Source: VRUE01 sp963753245
Lineage (GTDB): Bacteria; Actinomycetota; Thermoleophilia; Solirubrobacterales; 70-9
Direction: 5' to 3'
Length of the DNA stretch: 64,000 nucleotides
Assembly: GCA_963753245.1 (NCBI GenBank)
Contig: CAVWBK010000003.1
Location: forward strand, 1-64,000
The notes beneath the pieces are model-generated. The model was given only the letters and a program-made list of their open reading frames with translations, did no database searches and was not told the DNA's origin. A program made the translations under genes and the position numbers. Shown here one piece after another: positions 1 to 8,340 of the stretch. Position 1 is the first letter of the stretch; every line of letters starts with the position of its first letter.

Positions 1-442
1 TGCCGCCTCGGTGTCCGGCGGCAACCGCAACTACAGGCAGGCCCGCCTTCGCGGCTTGCTCGACAAAACGGGCGTCGCCGCTCAAAACGGCACCGCCAAG
101 CTGCACTGCGAGTGCCGCGTAGAGCGCGTCGTATGCGGTCAGTGAGTGAGCTATCGCGAGCGAGAGCGCGGCTCCGACGAGCTGCCCGTCCAAAGGATGG
201 CACTCGAGGTCATCGAGTATCGAGAGCTGATTGATCGCGCTCATTGCCTCCTCGCGACCCAACTCGCCCCGGCCTACTCGCTTCCAGAGCGCATTTGCGC
301 ACTCGATCAGCAGCAGGTCCGGAGCATGGAGGTCATCGCCCGCTTCATCGGAGCGAACCAGCGCCGCCCGCGCTGCCGTCGAGAGCGGCTCCTCGACATA
401 GAGCGCGACCATGACGCTCGCGTCGAGGACGATCGTGGCCAC
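1..442 (-). CDS. vapC: VapC-type PIN-domain toxin, 3' end cut by the window edge
   Basis: A PIN-domain ribonuclease toxin of a type II toxin-antitoxin pair, expected to cleave RNA when its antitoxin is lost. Translation from the GTG at 442 gives VATIVLDASVMVALYVEE, with the first PIN aspartate in LDAS. A conserved Glu follows in LLLIECANALWKR, then an Asp in TAYDALYAALA and another in LSGDARFV, so all four acidic positions are visible. The frame stays open to base 1, so only a few C-terminal residues are missing. It starts 6 nt after the stop of the upstream RHH antitoxin, as expected for a two-gene operon. Confidence 0.85.
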   Translation of the reverse strand, partial: MATIVLDASVMVALYVEEPLSTAARAALVRSDEAGDDLHAPDLLLIECANALWKRVGRGELGREEAMSAINQLSILDDLECHPLDGQLVGAALSLAIAHSLTAYDALYAALAVQLGGAVLSGDARFVEQAAKAGLPVVAVAAGHRGG

Positions 443-448
443 CGGGGG

Positions 449-697
449 CTAACGCTCGCGGTCTTCGCGGATCAGCTCAGCCGCGCCGGGGGAGTCAGCG
501 GGAAGCGAATGCTGCTCCCGAATCCGATCGGCTCCCTCCACGAGCTGCTCGAGCGAGAGGCCGGGTTGGCCTGGGGTGAGGGCGCGGCGCAGCAGCACAA
601 TTGTCTCTGCGCTGAGCGAGCGCCGGGCCGACGCTGCCTCATGGCGAAGCCGTTCGTATAGCTCCGAAGGAACGTCTCTGACATAGAGAGTCGGCAT
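449..697 (-). CDS. vapB: VapB/FitA-type ribbon-helix-helix antitoxin
   Basis: About 82 residues starting MPTLYVRDVPSELYERLRHE. This is the N-terminal beta strand plus helix layout of Arc/FitA ribbon-helix-helix antitoxins; the basic RHEAASARRSLSAE segment forms the helix pair, and the acidic C-terminal half should wrap the toxin. The frame is open further upstream, but homology-like sequence begins at the ATG at 697. It lies directly before the PIN toxin gene. A large inverted repeat about 76 nt upstream is a likely autoregulatory operator. Confidence 0.85.
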   Translation of the reverse strand: MPTLYVRDVPSELYERLRHEAASARRSLSAETIVLLRRALTPGQPGLSLEQLVEGADRIREQHSLPADSPGAAELIREDRER

Positions 698-772
698 TGC
701 TTGCAAAATGCTAGCAGCCTGCGGAAGTCGGGGTTGCACGGTCTCGCCATCGATCGGCCACGGCGGCGGAGT

Positions 773-815
773 CGCCGATAAATCTGTATCGACCCGATTC
801 CCCAGATTTATGGCG
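773..815. promoter_or_regulatory. inverted repeat upstream of vapBC
   Basis: Two arms, CGCCGATAAATCTG (773-786) and CAGATTTATGGCG (803-815), are reverse complements except for one extra G. They lie about 76 nt upstream of the antitoxin start on the minus strand, where a TA operator is expected. Binding by the RHH antitoxin is inferred. Confidence 0.55.
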
Positions 816-1092
816 ATATCGGAGCCAAGCCGAAGCCTCTGGGGTTGGTCCATGTTCTAGTTTAGGGTTGCCCCTTGGAGGTGCGCCGTTTTACACGTGC
901 AAGGGGTTCGCGGGGAGAACTGCCAACAGGGAAAGCGGGTCGCCGGCAGGGCTCGCGAGTTATCAGAGGAGAATGTCAGGCGTCCTGCCAGAAAGGTGGA
1001 AGGGAAACGGGTGACCCACCTTGCGACCGCCTCAAAGCGGTCACAAGCCAAGCGAGGGCCGTGAGGATCAAGCCTCTGGGGGGGAGACCCGG
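816..1092. other. intergenic stretch with no recognised gene
   Basis: Between the vapBC operator and the MMPL gene. Open frames here have no recognisable domain and no plausible ribosome site. A purine-rich GGGGGGAGA run just before 1093 is the likely ribosome site of the exporter gene. Confidence 0.5.
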
Positions 1093-4000
1093 GTGAGGCG
1101 AGGCTTCTCAGGGCCGGTTCTCGGCCTCCTCGTCGTCGTGGTCTCCTGCCTGGCTCTGGGCATCGTCGGGCTCGGCGTCGAAAACCGCCTCCAACCGACC
1201 TCGCTGATCGTTCCGGGCACCTCCTCCGCCCGCGGTCAGGCGCTCGCCGAAGAGCACTTCGGGCCCTCCTCGCCCTTCGCCGTCCTCCTGCGCGGCCCGG
1301 CCGCGGCGATCGAACGACAGGGGCCTCCTCTGGTCCGGGCGCTTCGCCGCGACCCGGCCGTCGCCGTCGTCTCTCCCTGGGACCGCGGGGCTGTTGGATA
1401 TCTGCGCCCCGGCCCCCGCAGGGCGATCGTCCTGCTCGACTACCACCTGCCGCTCGACCTCGCCATGCGTCAGACCGTGCCGGCGCTCGAACGCACCCTG
1501 CAGGCGCGCATCCACGCGCCCGTCGAAGCGATCCAATCGGGCTATGCCAGCGTCACCAGGAACCTGCAATCCGAATCGCTGAAGGCGACCGAGCGCGCCG
1601 AGCTGATCGCCGCGCCGCTGCTGCTGATCGTGCTGCTGCTCGTCTTCCGCTCGCTGGTCGCCGCGGCGATTCCGCTCGCCTTCGGCGCTTTGACCGTGTT
1701 CGCCGGGCGAGGAGTCCTCGTCCTGCTCGACTCCGTGATGACGATCGAAGCCCTCTCGGTGGTCGTCTGCACGATGATGGGCCTCGCCCTCGGCGTCGAC
1801 TACTCCCTCTTCATCGTCTCCCGCTTCCGTGAGGAGCTGGCCGCAGGCGCCTCGCCGTGGCAGGCGGCCCGGACCGCTCGCGCCACCGCCGGCCGCACGA
1901 CCCTCTTCGCCGGCGCCACGCTGTTCATCTCGATCCTCCTCTCCTCGTTCCTGCAGCCTGGCTCGCTGCTCCTCTCGCTGGCGACGGCGCTCGTCGTCGT
2001 CACCCCGATCGCCGTCGCGATCGCCCTCTTCGCCCTGCCCACCCTGCTTGCGCTGCTCGGCGAGCGGATCAACTCTGGGGCGATCGGCCGGCGGTCTCGC
2101 GGACCGGTTCGCGGGCGCTCGGCGGTCGCCGGGGCGGCAAGCGCAGCCCTGCGCCGGCCCGCCGTGGCGGTGGCGCTGATCGCGCTGCCGCTCATCCTCC
2201 TCGCTGTGCCCGCCCTCGCCTTCAACACCGGCGCTCCCGGGATCAACGAGCTGCCCAGCTCGAGCCCGGCTCGGCGCAATGCCGAAGCGATCGATCGCGC
2301 CGTCGGCCCCGGTTGGGAGGCTCCCTTCGAGATCGTCGTCGCGGCTCGACACGGCCCGATCACGACGCCCCGCCGGCTCGCCCTGCTCACCCGCGCCCAG
2401 CGCCGCATCGCCGCCCGGTCGCAGGTGCGCGCGGTGATCGGCCCGGCTCCGATCCAGCGTGCGGCGCGGCCGCTACGGCGCTTTGGCCAGAGACTCGCCT
2501 CCAGTGGTCCCGACAGCGCCTCCAAGCTGACCGCCCTCGGCCCAGGCCTGCGCCGCGCCGCCGCCGCCGTCCGCCGCCTGCGGGCCGGGCTGTCGCGCGC
2601 CGCGGCCGGCAGCGGCGTGCTCGGCGCGGGCTCCGAACGGGCGGGCGCGGGGGCCGGGCTGATCGCCGCCGCGCTGGAACGCGCCGCGGCCGGCGGGGCC
2701 CAGGCAAGCGAAGCCCTCGAACGCCTCGCCGCCGGCTCCAAGCGCCTCGCCGCCGGCCAGCAAAAGGCCTCCAGTGCGGGCCTCTCCCTGGAAATCGAAC
2801 TTCACGCCCTGCTGCCCAGCCTGCGGAGCAAGGCCCTGCGTCGCGCCCGCCGCCTCGCCGACGAGCTCGAAGCTGCCGCTCGCAGCGACCCCTCGCTGCG
2901 AGGCATGGCAAAACAGGAGCGCTTGCTGGCACACGTCCTCGCTGTCGAGGACCAGAAGGTGCGAAGCATCCGCGACCTCGCGACCGAATTGCACGGCGCC
3001 CTCGGCCGCCTCGCCGCGGGCGGCGCTCGCCTCGAAGAAGGCTCGCAGCGGCTGGCCGGAAGCGCCGCCGGGCTGAGCGGCGGGCTCGAACAACTGAGCT
3101 CCGCGGCGAATCGCCTCGCCACCGGGCTCGCCGAACTGCACGGAGGCGCCGCCGCCCTGCAGCGCGGCCTCGCGGGCGGCTTCCATCGCTCCTACCCGTT
3201 GCAGCGCGGGCTCGGTCGGGCCGGCGTGCGGGTCAGCGCCGCCGCCGGTCCGCTCGCTCGAGGCGTCGCCGCGCTGCGCCGAAGCTCACCGCATCTCTTC
3301 GACTCCGGCTACTTCGTGCTCTCCGCACTCGACGGTGCACCGCCGGTTCCCCGCGCCCTCGCCGGCGAGGCGGTCAACGTCGGACGCGGCGGCCAGGCGG
3401 CCCGCCTGCTCGTCGTCTCCACCGATCCCTTCAATACTCCCGGCTCGCGGGCCACCGGTGCGATGCTGGGCGCCGAAGCCGCGCGCCTCGGGCGCGAAGG
3501 CAACCTTCGGACCGGTGTCAGCGGCGGCGCCGCGATCCTCAACGACTATGGCTCGGCGACCCGCGCCGCCCTACCGCTCGTAATCGGCGCCATCGTTGTT
3601 ATCACCTTCATGATGCTGCTCGCGATCCTCCGGGCGCCGCTGCTCGCGGCGCTGGCCGTCGTCCTCAACCTCGCCTCGGTCGCGGCCGCGGTTGGGGTCG
3701 TCACCCTGATCTGCAAGCTGCCGGCCGGCTATCCGCTCGGCGGCCACAGCTACATCGACACGGTTGGGGCCGCGGGTATCTTCGCGGTCACCTTCGGGCT
3801 CTCGATCGATTACTCCGTCTTCCTCATCGCCCGCATGCGCGAACGGCGCACTGCCGGCGCCGACAATGCCGCGTCGATCGCCTTCGGCCTGGAGAAGACC
3901 GCGGGGGTGATCACCGGTGCCGCCGCGATCATGATCGCCGTCTTCGTCTCCTTTGCCGCGGCGCCGATCGCCACAGTCAGCCAGCTGGGCGTCGGGCTGA

Positions 4001-4161
4001 CGGTGGCGATCCTGCTCGACGCGACGGTGGTCCGGATCGTGCTGCTGCCGGCCCTGATGTTGCTGCTCGGCGATCGCGTCTGGCATGTCCCCGCGAGGCT
4101 TGACAGGCTGCTGCCGCGCTTCGATTCCCATGCAGCGCCCGCAGACGATCCAGGGCGGTGA
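1093..4161 (+). CDS. MMPL/RND-family membrane transporter with long alpha-helical loop
   Basis: A large inner-membrane exporter of the MMPL branch of the RND superfamily, of the kind that moves lipids or hydrophobic compounds with the proton gradient. Two homologous membrane halves are visible. The first has a single N-terminal helix (about residues 6-28), a loop, then a helix bundle with the signature GVDYSLFIVSRFRE near residue 235. The second bundle has GLSIDYSVFLIARMRE near residue 905. The Asp-Tyr pair in each is the proton-relay position in this family. Between them lies an unusually long loop (roughly 390-790) rich in Ala-Ala-Gly and Leu-Ala-Gly repeats. The GTG at 1093 follows a strong GGGGGGAGA site; the open frame extends back to a TTG at 1021, but that stretch looks non-coding. 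The substrate is not predictable. Confidence 0.85.
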   Translation: MRRGFSGPVLGLLVVVVSCLALGIVGLGVENRLQPTSLIVPGTSSARGQALAEEHFGPSSPFAVLLRGPAAAIERQGPPLVRALRRDPAVAVVSPWDRGAVGYLRPGPRRAIVLLDYHLPLDLAMRQTVPALERTLQARIHAPVEAIQSGYASVTRNLQSESLKATERAELIAAPLLLIVLLLVFRSLVAAAIPLAFGALTVFAGRGVLVLLDSVMTIEALSVVVCTMMGLALGVDYSLFIVSRFREELAAGASPWQAARTARATAGRTTLFAGATLFISILLSSFLQPGSLLLSLATALVVVTPIAVAIALFALPTLLALLGERINSGAIGRRSRGPVRGRSAVAGAASAALRRPAVAVALIALPLILLAVPALAFNTGAPGINELPSSSPARRNAEAIDRAVGPGWEAPFEIVVAARHGPITTPRRLALLTRAQRRIAARSQVRAVIGPAPIQRAARPLRRFGQRLASSGPDSASKLTALGPGLRRAAAAVRRLRAGLSRAAAGSGVLGAGSERAGAGAGLIAAALERAAAGGAQASEALERLAAGSKRLAAGQQKASSAGLSLEIELHALLPSLRSKALRRARRLADELEAAARSDPSLRGMAKQERLLAHVLAVEDQKVRSIRDLATELHGALGRLAAGGARLEEGSQRLAGSAAGLSGGLEQLSSAANRLATGLAELHGGAAALQRGLAGGFHRSYPLQRGLGRAGVRVSAAAGPLARGVAALRRSSPHLFDSGYFVLSALDGAPPVPRALAGEAVNVGRGGQAARLLVVSTDPFNTPGSRATGAMLGAEAARLGREGNLRTGVSGGAAILNDYGSATRAALPLVIGAIVVITFMMLLAILRAPLLAALAVVLNLASVAAAVGVVTLICKLPAGYPLGGHSYIDTVGAAGIFAVTFGLSIDYSVFLIARMRERRTAGADNAASIAFGLEKTAGVITGAAAIMIAVFVSFAAAPIATVSQLGVGLTVAILLDATVVRIVLLPALMLLLGDRVWHVPARLDRLLPRFDSHAAPADDPGR

Positions 4162-4193
4162 CACAATCCTCGATGGGGAAAGGGGAAACAGGG

Positions 4194-4700
4194 ATGCGAT
4201 CTCCCACGATCAGGAGCCCTCTACTGCGCCGCATGGTTGCCGCAGCGTGTCTGGCCGTGCTCGCGCTGAGCGCCGTGGCCGTCGCCGATGCCGCACCCGA
4301 CCAGGCCGAATACGTCAGCCAACTCGAGTCGATCTGCAAGCCAAATGTCGAACAGACCCAGCGGGCGGTGCGGGGGCTTCGCTCGAACGTCCAGCGGGAA
4401 CGCCTGGCCGTCGCGGCGGGACAGCTCTCACGGGCGCGGCGGATCTTCGATCGGACCGTCGGAGCGATCTCCGCCGAGTCGCGCCCCCCGGCCGATGTTG
4501 CGCAGCTCTCCAAGTGGTTCGGCTACCTGCGGCTTCAGGAGTCTTATCTGAGCAGAGCGGCGTCGGCGCTGCACGCGCAACGCATCGTCTCCTACCAGCA
4601 CAACGCCGTGCGCTTCGTCCACACCGGCAATCTCGCCAACGACGTGGTGATCACCTACGGCTTCAACTACTGTCGCTTCAAGTTCTCCCGCTTCAGCTGA
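4194..4700 (+). CDS. small exported protein, YGF-x-x-C family
   Basis: An exported protein of about 168 residues. The ATG at 4194 follows AAAGGGGAAACAGGG and begins a classic signal peptide (RSPLLRRMVAAACLAVLALS, cleavage near ADA-AP). A GTG at 4158 overlapping the MMPL stop is the alternative start and would couple the two genes. The mature part is mostly helical and has a Cys near its start (LESICKPN) and another near the end (YGFNYC), which may form a disulfide. The same pattern, ICxxF at the start and YGFDVC at the end, recurs in the lipoprotein at 57101, so both probably belong to one family. Function unknown. Confidence 0.65.
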   Translation: MRSPTIRSPLLRRMVAAACLAVLALSAVAVADAAPDQAEYVSQLESICKPNVEQTQRAVRGLRSNVQRERLAVAAGQLSRARRIFDRTVGAISAESRPPADVAQLSKWFGYLRLQESYLSRAASALHAQRIVSYQHNAVRFVHTGNLANDVVITYGFNYCRFKFSRFS

Positions 4701-4733
4701 GACCTCCCGAATCCTCCCCGCCTGTTCTACGGC

Positions 4734-5466
4734 CTATTCGCGCTCAGCGAGCGCCCCTGGGAGGGAAGAGCACTGAGCAGTGCTGCTTTGATCGTCAGCC
4801 CGTCGTCTCTTGGGCTCGCGGAATAACCTGATCGCCCGCTCCAGAGAGTCTCGCGAGAAGTCGGGCCAGAGCTCCTCGGTGAAGACGAGCTCCGTCTCAA
4901 CTACCTGCCAGAGCAGGTAGTTGGAGAGCCGGCGCTCCCCGCCGGTGCGGATCAGCAGCTCGGGGTCATGCATCTCGGGCGCGTAGAGGCAAGCGCGAAA
5001 CTCCTCCTCGCTGGTTCCATTGAAAGCGCGCGCTGCCCTGAGGATCTCAGCTCGACCGCGTGTAGTTGAATGGCACACACAGTGTCATCCGTTCATTGCC
5101 TGCAGTTAGTTCCTCGGCCCAATTCATCTTCTCCACCAGGCTTCGCGGCACCGGGTCGCCGCGCTCGCCGATGAAGCGCAGGCGCACCTTCTCGGCATGA
5201 AGTTCCGGCGTCACGCCGTCGATGTACTCGGCGAGCAGCTCGATCAGCCCCTTAACCTCCTGCGGCGAGCGCGACCAGTTCTCGGTTGAGAAGGCATAGA
5301 CGGTCAGCTCCCGGATGCCAAGCTCGACCGCGTCCCGAAGCCGCGCCCGGACGTTCTCGGCCCCCGCTCGGTGCCCGGCCCCGACCGGCAGACCTCGCGC
5401 CTTCGCCCAGCGTCCGTTGCCGTCGGTGAGGATCGCGACCTAGGCGGGGCCCTCGCGCTCAGCCAT
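4734..5466 (-). pseudogene. uppS: Z-prenyl (undecaprenyl-type) diphosphate synthase, disrupted
   Basis: Reads as a cis-prenyltransferase with the family hallmarks VAILTDGNGRWAKARGLP, GHRAGAENV, YAFSTENWSRS, then after a frame change GRAEILRAARAF and MHDPELLIRTGGERRLSNYLLWQ. Two lesions break it. An in-frame TAG lies at codon 9 (5440-5442) directly before the DGNGRWA motif. A +1 shift near 5056-5062 disrupts the expected NYGGRAEI, leaving NYTRSS-stop in one frame. No start codon after the TAG would keep the catalytic DGN motif. Its ATG (5466) overlaps the stop of the upstream DUF2600 gene by 8 nt, so the two were translationally coupled. An intact enzyme would condense isopentenyl diphosphate units into a Z-prenyl diphosphate. 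Confidence 0.85.
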
Positions 5467-6514
5467 GGCGGCGCAGGCGGAGCGCGACCATGGTCAGGCG
5501 CACGGTGGGGGCCAGTACTTCGAGCAGACGCGCCCTGATTGGGCGAGCGTATCCGTTGGTCGTCGGGGCCGCGCTCAGGTAGAAGGCCGCGACGCCGGCG
5601 AGAATCGCGCGGTGGCGGCGGGCGTGGCGCAGATCGGCGCTGGCCGCTTTGGCCCGGCCTGCGAGCAGGCCGATCCGGTTCGCTGCCTCCTCCTCGTTTG
5701 CGCAGTAGCTCAGATAGTTGTGCTGGCCGGCTGAGAGATCCTCGTCGCGGTCGATCAGGTCATCGAGCAGCACGGTCAGTGCGCCGATCGGAGGGAAGTA
5801 GGCGGCGTCGATCAGCGTCGCCTGCTCCGCGGTGGTCCTCGGGTCGGCGGCTGCGGCGATCAGCGCCTGGGCCGCCACCGAAGAGCTGGCCCCCGCCGCC
5901 AGCTCCCACCAGAGGTATCCCGGCGCGGAATCCTGGTCGATCGCCCAGGTCTCGATCTGAGCGCCGCCCATCCTGTCGGCGGCGTGCGTGTGGCTCTGGC
6001 CCTCGGCGCAGCGCCTTGCCGCTCTCTGCAGCAGTGGCAGCACCGCTTCGGTAGCGGGCAGACCCGCCACCCGGCTCTGGCACTCAGCGACCAGCGCAGC
6101 CAGGTAGCCACCGTCCTCACGCTGGGGGTGCAGGCTGTACCACTCGCCGGGCCCGGCGCCGGGGGAGACGGCATCGCAAAGCGCGCTGTGCAACCTCAGG
6201 CCGTCCGCCAGGGGGTCCTCGACCGGCTGCTCACCGAGGATGTCCAGATAGTCGATCGCGGCCTGCAGGGCTACGATCGCCCGCAGCGCCCCGACTCGGT
6301 TGGCCCGCGGTGCCAGGATCGCGAAGACGGCCGTCGCCTCGACATTTTGGCCCTTCTCGTGCAATGCCGAGAGCGCCGCCGCGCGCAGAACCGGGTCAGG
6401 AATCGCCGCGGCGCGGGTCTGCCAGCGCCCCAGCTCGCTGTGCACGAGGGGCACGATTTGGCGCTCGTAGGTGACGAGCGCCCAGAACACCGCGATCGCA
6501 TCCGCTGCAGACAC
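5459..6514 (-). CDS. DUF2600 (YtpB-like) class I terpene-synthase-like protein
   Basis: About 351 residues matching the DUF2600 family, whose Bacillus member YtpB is the tetraprenyl-beta-curcumene synthase. Visible features are the N-terminal FWALVTYERQIVPLVHSEL, an aspartate-rich IDYLDILGE region, and LLDDLIDRDEDLSAGQHNYLSY, the acidic metal-binding motif for the diphosphate. The C-terminal half is all-helical and ends with an Arg-rich tail. The GTG at 6514 is chosen because no better start precedes FWALVTYE. It is coupled by 8 nt to the broken Z-prenyl synthase, which suggests it once acted on that enzyme's product. Substrate and product are inferred only from the family. It may now lack its partner. 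Confidence 0.8.
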   Translation of the reverse strand: MSAADAIAVFWALVTYERQIVPLVHSELGRWQTRAAAIPDPVLRAAALSALHEKGQNVEATAVFAILAPRANRVGALRAIVALQAAIDYLDILGEQPVEDPLADGLRLHSALCDAVSPGAGPGEWYSLHPQREDGGYLAALVAECQSRVAGLPATEAVLPLLQRAARRCAEGQSHTHAADRMGGAQIETWAIDQDSAPGYLWWELAAGASSSVAAQALIAAAADPRTTAEQATLIDAAYFPPIGALTVLLDDLIDRDEDLSAGQHNYLSYCANEEEAANRIGLLAGRAKAASADLRHARRHRAILAGVAAFYLSAAPTTNGYARPIRARLLEVLAPTVRLTMVALRLRRHG

Positions 6515-6797
6515 CTCTCATAGTTTCGTCGTTGCTGACATTCGGTCGCATCTGCGGCCATTTCTCGGCGCCATAGGTCAACTGGGGTTCGGTGCGTGCA
6601 ACCCGATTCCGCTGGTGCTCAGAATCGGAACGGATCTCAAGGGTTGGTTAGAACGCCGGCAACCGACCTGTGAGCGCACCCAGCCGCAAGGCCTGAGGTG
6701 ACCCCCAGGTCTCAGGCGCCTACGTGTGATTCAGAACTTGTACAACTAATGGTACGCTTGTGGTCTGACAACGACCCGAGGCAAGAAACCGATTGCA

Positions 6798-7121
6798 TTG
6801 GGAACCAGCGAGGCGCGCCGCAATTTGCCACAGCTCGTCAAGCAGGCGTCCTCGCGCAGCGAGCCCTCGCCCGATCCGGAGAGCAACGCGATCCGGATTA
6901 CGACTCGGGGCCAGGGGGGGTCGGCATCGCTGGTCCCCACCGTGGATCTGGTTGCCGCAAAGGATCGGATCGAGGAGCTGGAAGAGGAGCTCGAGAACGC
7001 CGGCCTGGCGCTGTTCCTGCAGGAGCGCTTGCAGAAGAGCGATGGCGAGCGGTTGAGTGCTGGCGATTTCCTCATGGAGATCGGAATGGGGGAGTTTGTT
7101 GGGCAGCTCCCCGGAGGCTGA
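6798..7121 (+). CDS. Phd/YefM-like antitoxin
   Basis: About 107 residues with the prevent-host-death entry motif GTSEARRNLPQLVKQAS, then a helical, acidic C-terminal half (RIEELEEELENAGLALFL) that would bind the toxin. The TTG at 6798 is the conventional start. The frame is open upstream with a plausible continuation (TTTRGKKPIAL), so a CTG near 6765 is an alternative. The middle has a serine- and proline-rich insertion unlike the short Phd family. The downstream toxin frame overlaps its 3' end by 23 nt. TTGTACAA at 6738-6745 is a short palindrome in the promoter region. Confidence 0.65.
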   Translation: MGTSEARRNLPQLVKQASSRSEPSPDPESNAIRITTRGQGGSASLVPTVDLVAAKDRIEELEEELENAGLALFLQERLQKSDGERLSAGDFLMEIGMGEFVGQLPGG

Positions 7122-7473
7122 GCACAAGGTCGAAGCCCTGGTCGAGGCCACGGCCGATGCCAACCAACTGGACGAGACCCTGAAGCGCGAGGTCGCGCGA
7201 ATTGTGGTCGGGTTGCACGGTAACCCCCACCACGGCGAGCTGATGGGGGACAAGCCTCCCCGGGTGCTGAGGGGCTGTCGAAAGGTTCGCTTCGACGAGC
7301 CCGACTGGGGTGGCAAGCCGCGCTATCGCTTCGTCTACCGAAACGAGCCCAGCGATGGCCCACCCGCGATCAGCGTCGTCCTCGCGATTGGCCGTCGCGA
7401 CCGAATGATTGCCTACGTGAAGGCCGCCCGCCGGATCAAGGAGCAGGCGGCGCAGGAAGGTCACTCGGGATAG
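7099..7473 (+). CDS. RelE/ParE-superfamily toxin
   Basis: About 124 residues. The recognisable part is VLRGCRKVRFDEPDWGGKPRYRFVYR followed by ISVVLAIGRRDRMIAYVKAARRI, the strand-rich core of RelE-like translation-dependent ribonucleases or ParE-like gyrase poisons, with a basic C-terminal face. The TTG at 7099 has GGGGGAG just upstream and overlaps the antitoxin gene by 23 nt, the coupling expected for a TA pair. Which target class applies cannot be told by eye. It converges on the vapC at 7506 with only 32 nt between stops. Confidence 0.7.
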   Translation: MGSSPEAEHKVEALVEATADANQLDETLKREVARIVVGLHGNPHHGELMGDKPPRVLRGCRKVRFDEPDWGGKPRYRFVYRNEPSDGPPAISVVLAIGRRDRMIAYVKAARRIKEQAAQEGHSG

Positions 7474-7505
7474 CCAAGTCTGGACCCGTTCCGCCCAGAA
7501 ATGCC

Positions 7506-7889
7506 TTACTCGGCTGTCTTCAGCCCCAACTTGCGCGCAGCGGCAAGCAGTTCTAGGTCAAAGCTGGCGAGAAGGCCGGCGTGCTCTTGTGCGGCCAGCA
7601 GCACACAGCAGTCCGGCATCTTGAGGCCCACGTCGGCGCGTAATTGAGCCAAGCGAGCAGGAGCGTTCTCGCCGAGCGTCAGCTCGGTCACGTCCAAACG
7701 CCGCAGTGCTCTTTCGGCGTCGCCGAGCCGGCCTGCGCGGGTGGGGGAGACCAGGGTCTCGGCGAGTGTGATCGTGCTCGCCCCCAGCGCTTTCTCGGCG
7801 CCCGCCTCGAGCAGGCTCTGGGCAGCGCCGTGATGAGGGTCGCTGCCGTCCAGGTGGGCGATCAACACGCTCGCGTCCAGGACGATCAC
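7506..7889 (-). CDS. vapC: VapC-type PIN-domain toxin
   Basis: A PIN-domain toxin of about 127 residues starting VIVLDASVLIAHLDGSD. The acidic residues stand in LDAS, ASTITLAETLV (Glu), KMPDCCVLLAAQ (Asp) and ASFDLELL (Asp). The GTG at 7889 overlaps the antitoxin stop as GTGA; a TTG 9 nt upstream is less likely. Expected role: RNA cleavage when released from VapB. Confidence 0.87.
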   Translation of the reverse strand: MIVLDASVLIAHLDGSDPHHGAAQSLLEAGAEKALGASTITLAETLVSPTRAGRLGDAERALRRLDVTELTLGENAPARLAQLRADVGLKMPDCCVLLAAQEHAGLLASFDLELLAAARKLGLKTAE

Positions 7890-8140
7890 GGGGGCCAATC
7901 TGCGTGCAGCCGCTCCAGCTCGTCGGTCCGAAACACACCGGTGAGCGCCCCGGCGGTCTCCTTGATCGCGGTGCTGCGCTCAGTTGCTTCGCGCTCGATC
8001 GCCCTCCGCCCGACGGTTAGGAGGCGGAGCAGGAGCTCCTTGCGATCTTCAACCTCGGGCCAGCGCCTCTGGGCCTCGTCGAGCAGCTCGCTGAGCTCGC
8101 CGGTGTCCGTGATCGTGTAGCGGGGCCTGGTGGTCGGCAT
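7886..8140 (-). CDS. vapB: VapB-like antitoxin
   Basis: An 84-residue protein starting MPTTRPRYTITDTGELSELL, with a helical DNA-binding region (DRKELLLRLLTVGRRAIERE) and a C-terminal toxin-binding tail ending ELERLHADWPP. The ATG at 8140 is the first good start before this homologous stretch; the longer open frame upstream is low-complexity antisense. The stop is embedded in the GTG of the toxin gene. A perfect palindrome 29-41 nt upstream is a likely operator. Confidence 0.8.
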   Translation of the reverse strand: MPTTRPRYTITDTGELSELLDEAQRRWPEVEDRKELLLRLLTVGRRAIEREATERSTAIKETAGALTGVFRTDELERLHADWPP

Positions 8141-8168
8141 CCCGGTCGAGTGTAGCACCTGGAGCATC

Positions 8169-8181
8169 GGGTGCAGCACCC
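8169..8181. promoter_or_regulatory. palindrome GGGTGC-A-GCACCC upstream of vapBC
   Basis: A perfect 13-nt palindrome 29 nt upstream of the vapB start at 8140, flanked by further GCACC half-sites (8155-8160 and 8181-8187). Its position suits an autoregulatory TA operator. Confidence 0.5.
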
Positions 8182-8340
8182 AGCACCCTCGATTGCGATT
8201 GGATCGGAGTCGCTCGCATCCTTGGTCGGAATCAGGTGGATGCGTCCGTCCATCCACGGCACGGGCTGGCCGGTTGCTCCTATGCCGCGGCATAGGTTGG
8301 CTCCGGGTATCGAACTCTTGCGACCCCTCGTCTTGCCCGG

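Noticed and set aside
1857..4103. A 748-codon open frame overlapping the MMPL gene in another frame
   Set aside because: Its product is Arg/Pro-rich without domains, and the main frame has clear MMPL motifs. It is a GC-bias shadow.
5440..5442. Amber codon recoding (for example to tyrosine or pyrrolysine) in the uppS-like gene
   Set aside because: TAG ends many intact genes in the window (for example 449-451, 10873, 19757, 42319, 62466), and the same gene also has a frameshift, so decay or error is simpler.
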